From assembly GCA_026988195.1 (NCBI GenBank), contig JALSLS010000433.1:1-7393 (forward strand): a stretch of DNA of 7,393 nt. The letters run 5' to 3'. The notes beneath the pieces were generated by a model that had not been told where the DNA came from, ran no database searches, and saw nothing but the letters and a program-made list of their open reading frames with translations. The translations under genes and the position numbers were made by a program. Shown here in pieces: positions 6,639-7,393 of this stretch (positions within the stretch are counted from its first letter, which is position 1; the number at the start of each line of letters is the position of its first letter). Origin of the DNA: Methylomonas sp. (lineage in GTDB: Bacteria; Pseudomonadota; Gammaproteobacteria; Methylococcales; Methylomonadaceae).

Positions 6639-7393
6639 AATAACTCACTTAAAGGTACTGGCTTAGCAATCCCATACCCTTGGGCATAGTCAACACCTAA
6701 CTCATTTAACAAATCGAAAATTTCTTTATTCTCAACAAATTCTGCGATAGTCTTCTTACCCATCACATGCCCGACTTCATTAATTGATTTAACCATTGCC
6801 AAATCAACTTTATCTTCAAGTATATCTTTAACAAATAAACCATCAATTTTTAAATAATCAACAGGAAGGTTTTTTAAATATGCAAATGAGGAAAGCCCAC
6901 TTCCAAAATCATCTAATGAAAATGAACAACCTATTCCTCTTAACTGCTGAATAAATTGAGTCGCATCATTTAGGTTACCAATAGCCGCTGTCTCTGTAAT
7001 TTCAAAACAAATTTTAGTGGTCGGAATTGAATATTTTATAAAAGCTTCAGTAATGAAATCCAACATACTTTCATCTGATAAAGACAGGCCAGATAAGTTA
7101 ACAGAACATACTGCCAATCTATTTAAACAATCTGGATGCTGTTCCAACCATTCAAACAAGTGCGAAATAACCCACTTATCCAAGGCTGTCGCTAAATTAT
7201 AGCGTTCAGCGGCAGGTAAAAAAGCGCCTGGAGGTATTACCTTACCTTTCTCATCCAAAAAACGAACTAAGGTTTCAAAGTGCAACCCTTCTTGATTTTT
7301 ATCAGCAATCGGGACAATAAGCTGCCCATATAACACAAACCGATTTTCATCAAGACCAGCTCGAATTCTTTCCACCCACTGCATTTCTCCTTG
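6635..7393 (-). CDS. EAL-domain c-di-GMP phosphodiesterase, C-terminal part (probable GGDEF-EAL protein, 5' end outside window)
   Basis: EAL domains hydrolyse cyclic di-GMP to pGpG and lower the signal that favours sessile life. 252 codons are visible and the frame is open to the window edge. The Met at 7384 is preceded by in-frame Gln-Gly-Glu, giving QGEMQWVERI, the usual linker between a GGDEF and an EAL domain, so the true start lies further upstream. Numbering from that Met, expected catalytic and metal residues are present: Glu37 in FETLVR (ETL instead of EAL), Asn96 in SVNLSG, Glu128 in FEITE, Asp158-Asp159 in DDFGSG, Lys179 in LKIDG, Glu215 and Glu218 in AEFVEN, and Gln235 in QGYGIAKP. 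The domain therefore looks active. One oddity is GQL at 20-22 where QP is usual. Its stop overlaps the receptor start (ATGA). The N-terminal sensor and GGDEF parts are not in view. Confidence 0.92.
   Translation of the reverse strand, partial: QGEMQWVERIRAGLDENRFVLYGQLIVPIADKNQEGLHFETLVRFLDEKGKVIPPGAFLPAAERYNLATALDKWVISHLFEWLEQHPDCLNRLAVCSVNLSGLSLSDESMLDFITEAFIKYSIPTTKICFEITETAAIGNLNDATQFIQQLRGIGCSFSLDDFGSGLSSFAYLKNLPVDYLKIDGLFVKDILEDKVDLAMVKSINEVGHVMGKKTIAEFVENKEIFDLLNELGVDYAQGYGIAKPVPLSELL

Noticed and set aside
7017..7202. 61-codon plus-strand open frame
   Set aside because: It is antisense to the EAL domain, whose catalytic motifs confirm the minus-strand frame.

Overview
The window looks like a chromosomal segment of a moderately AT-rich gammaproteobacterium. 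The main support is the order dusB-fis-purH-purD on the plus strand: Fis is essentially a gammaproteobacterial protein, and dusB-fis linkage is typical of that class. Finer placement (for example a methanotroph or sulfur oxidiser group) cannot be settled from this sequence.

Left half, plus strand: the C-terminal part of dusB (cut by the window start), fis 13 bp later, purH 36 bp after fis, and purD 151 bp after purH. PurH and PurD catalyse steps of de novo purine synthesis. PurD makes GAR early in the pathway and PurH performs the last two steps to IMP. All visible active-site motifs are intact. The purH-purD gap holds a 109-bp palindromic repeat built of two tandem hairpins with near-identical terminal inverted repeats.

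Middle: the convergent gap between purD (plus) and the AlkB-like gene (minus) holds two elements. The first is a 164-bp near-palindrome with perfect 19-bp inverted termini, which looks like a MITE. The second is a short hairpin cluster that carries the same AGCGAAGCG-type loop as the purH-purD repeat, runs up to the alkB stop codon, and probably ends that transcript.

Right half, minus strand: three tightly packed genes, read from the right edge. They are a c-di-GMP phosphodiesterase (EAL) domain protein cut by the window end, almost certainly the C-terminal half of a GGDEF-EAL protein; a 704-residue TonB-dependent outer-membrane receptor; and an AlkB-family 2-oxoglutarate/Fe(II) dioxygenase. 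Both junctions are 4-nt stop/start overlaps (ATGA and TTGA), so the three are probably co-transcribed and translationally coupled.

No RNA gene, CRISPR array or complete transposase gene was seen. The housekeeping genes are ordinary. The points of interest are the palindromic repeats and the unusual grouping of c-di-GMP turnover, outer-membrane uptake or sensing, and alkylation repair in one operon.
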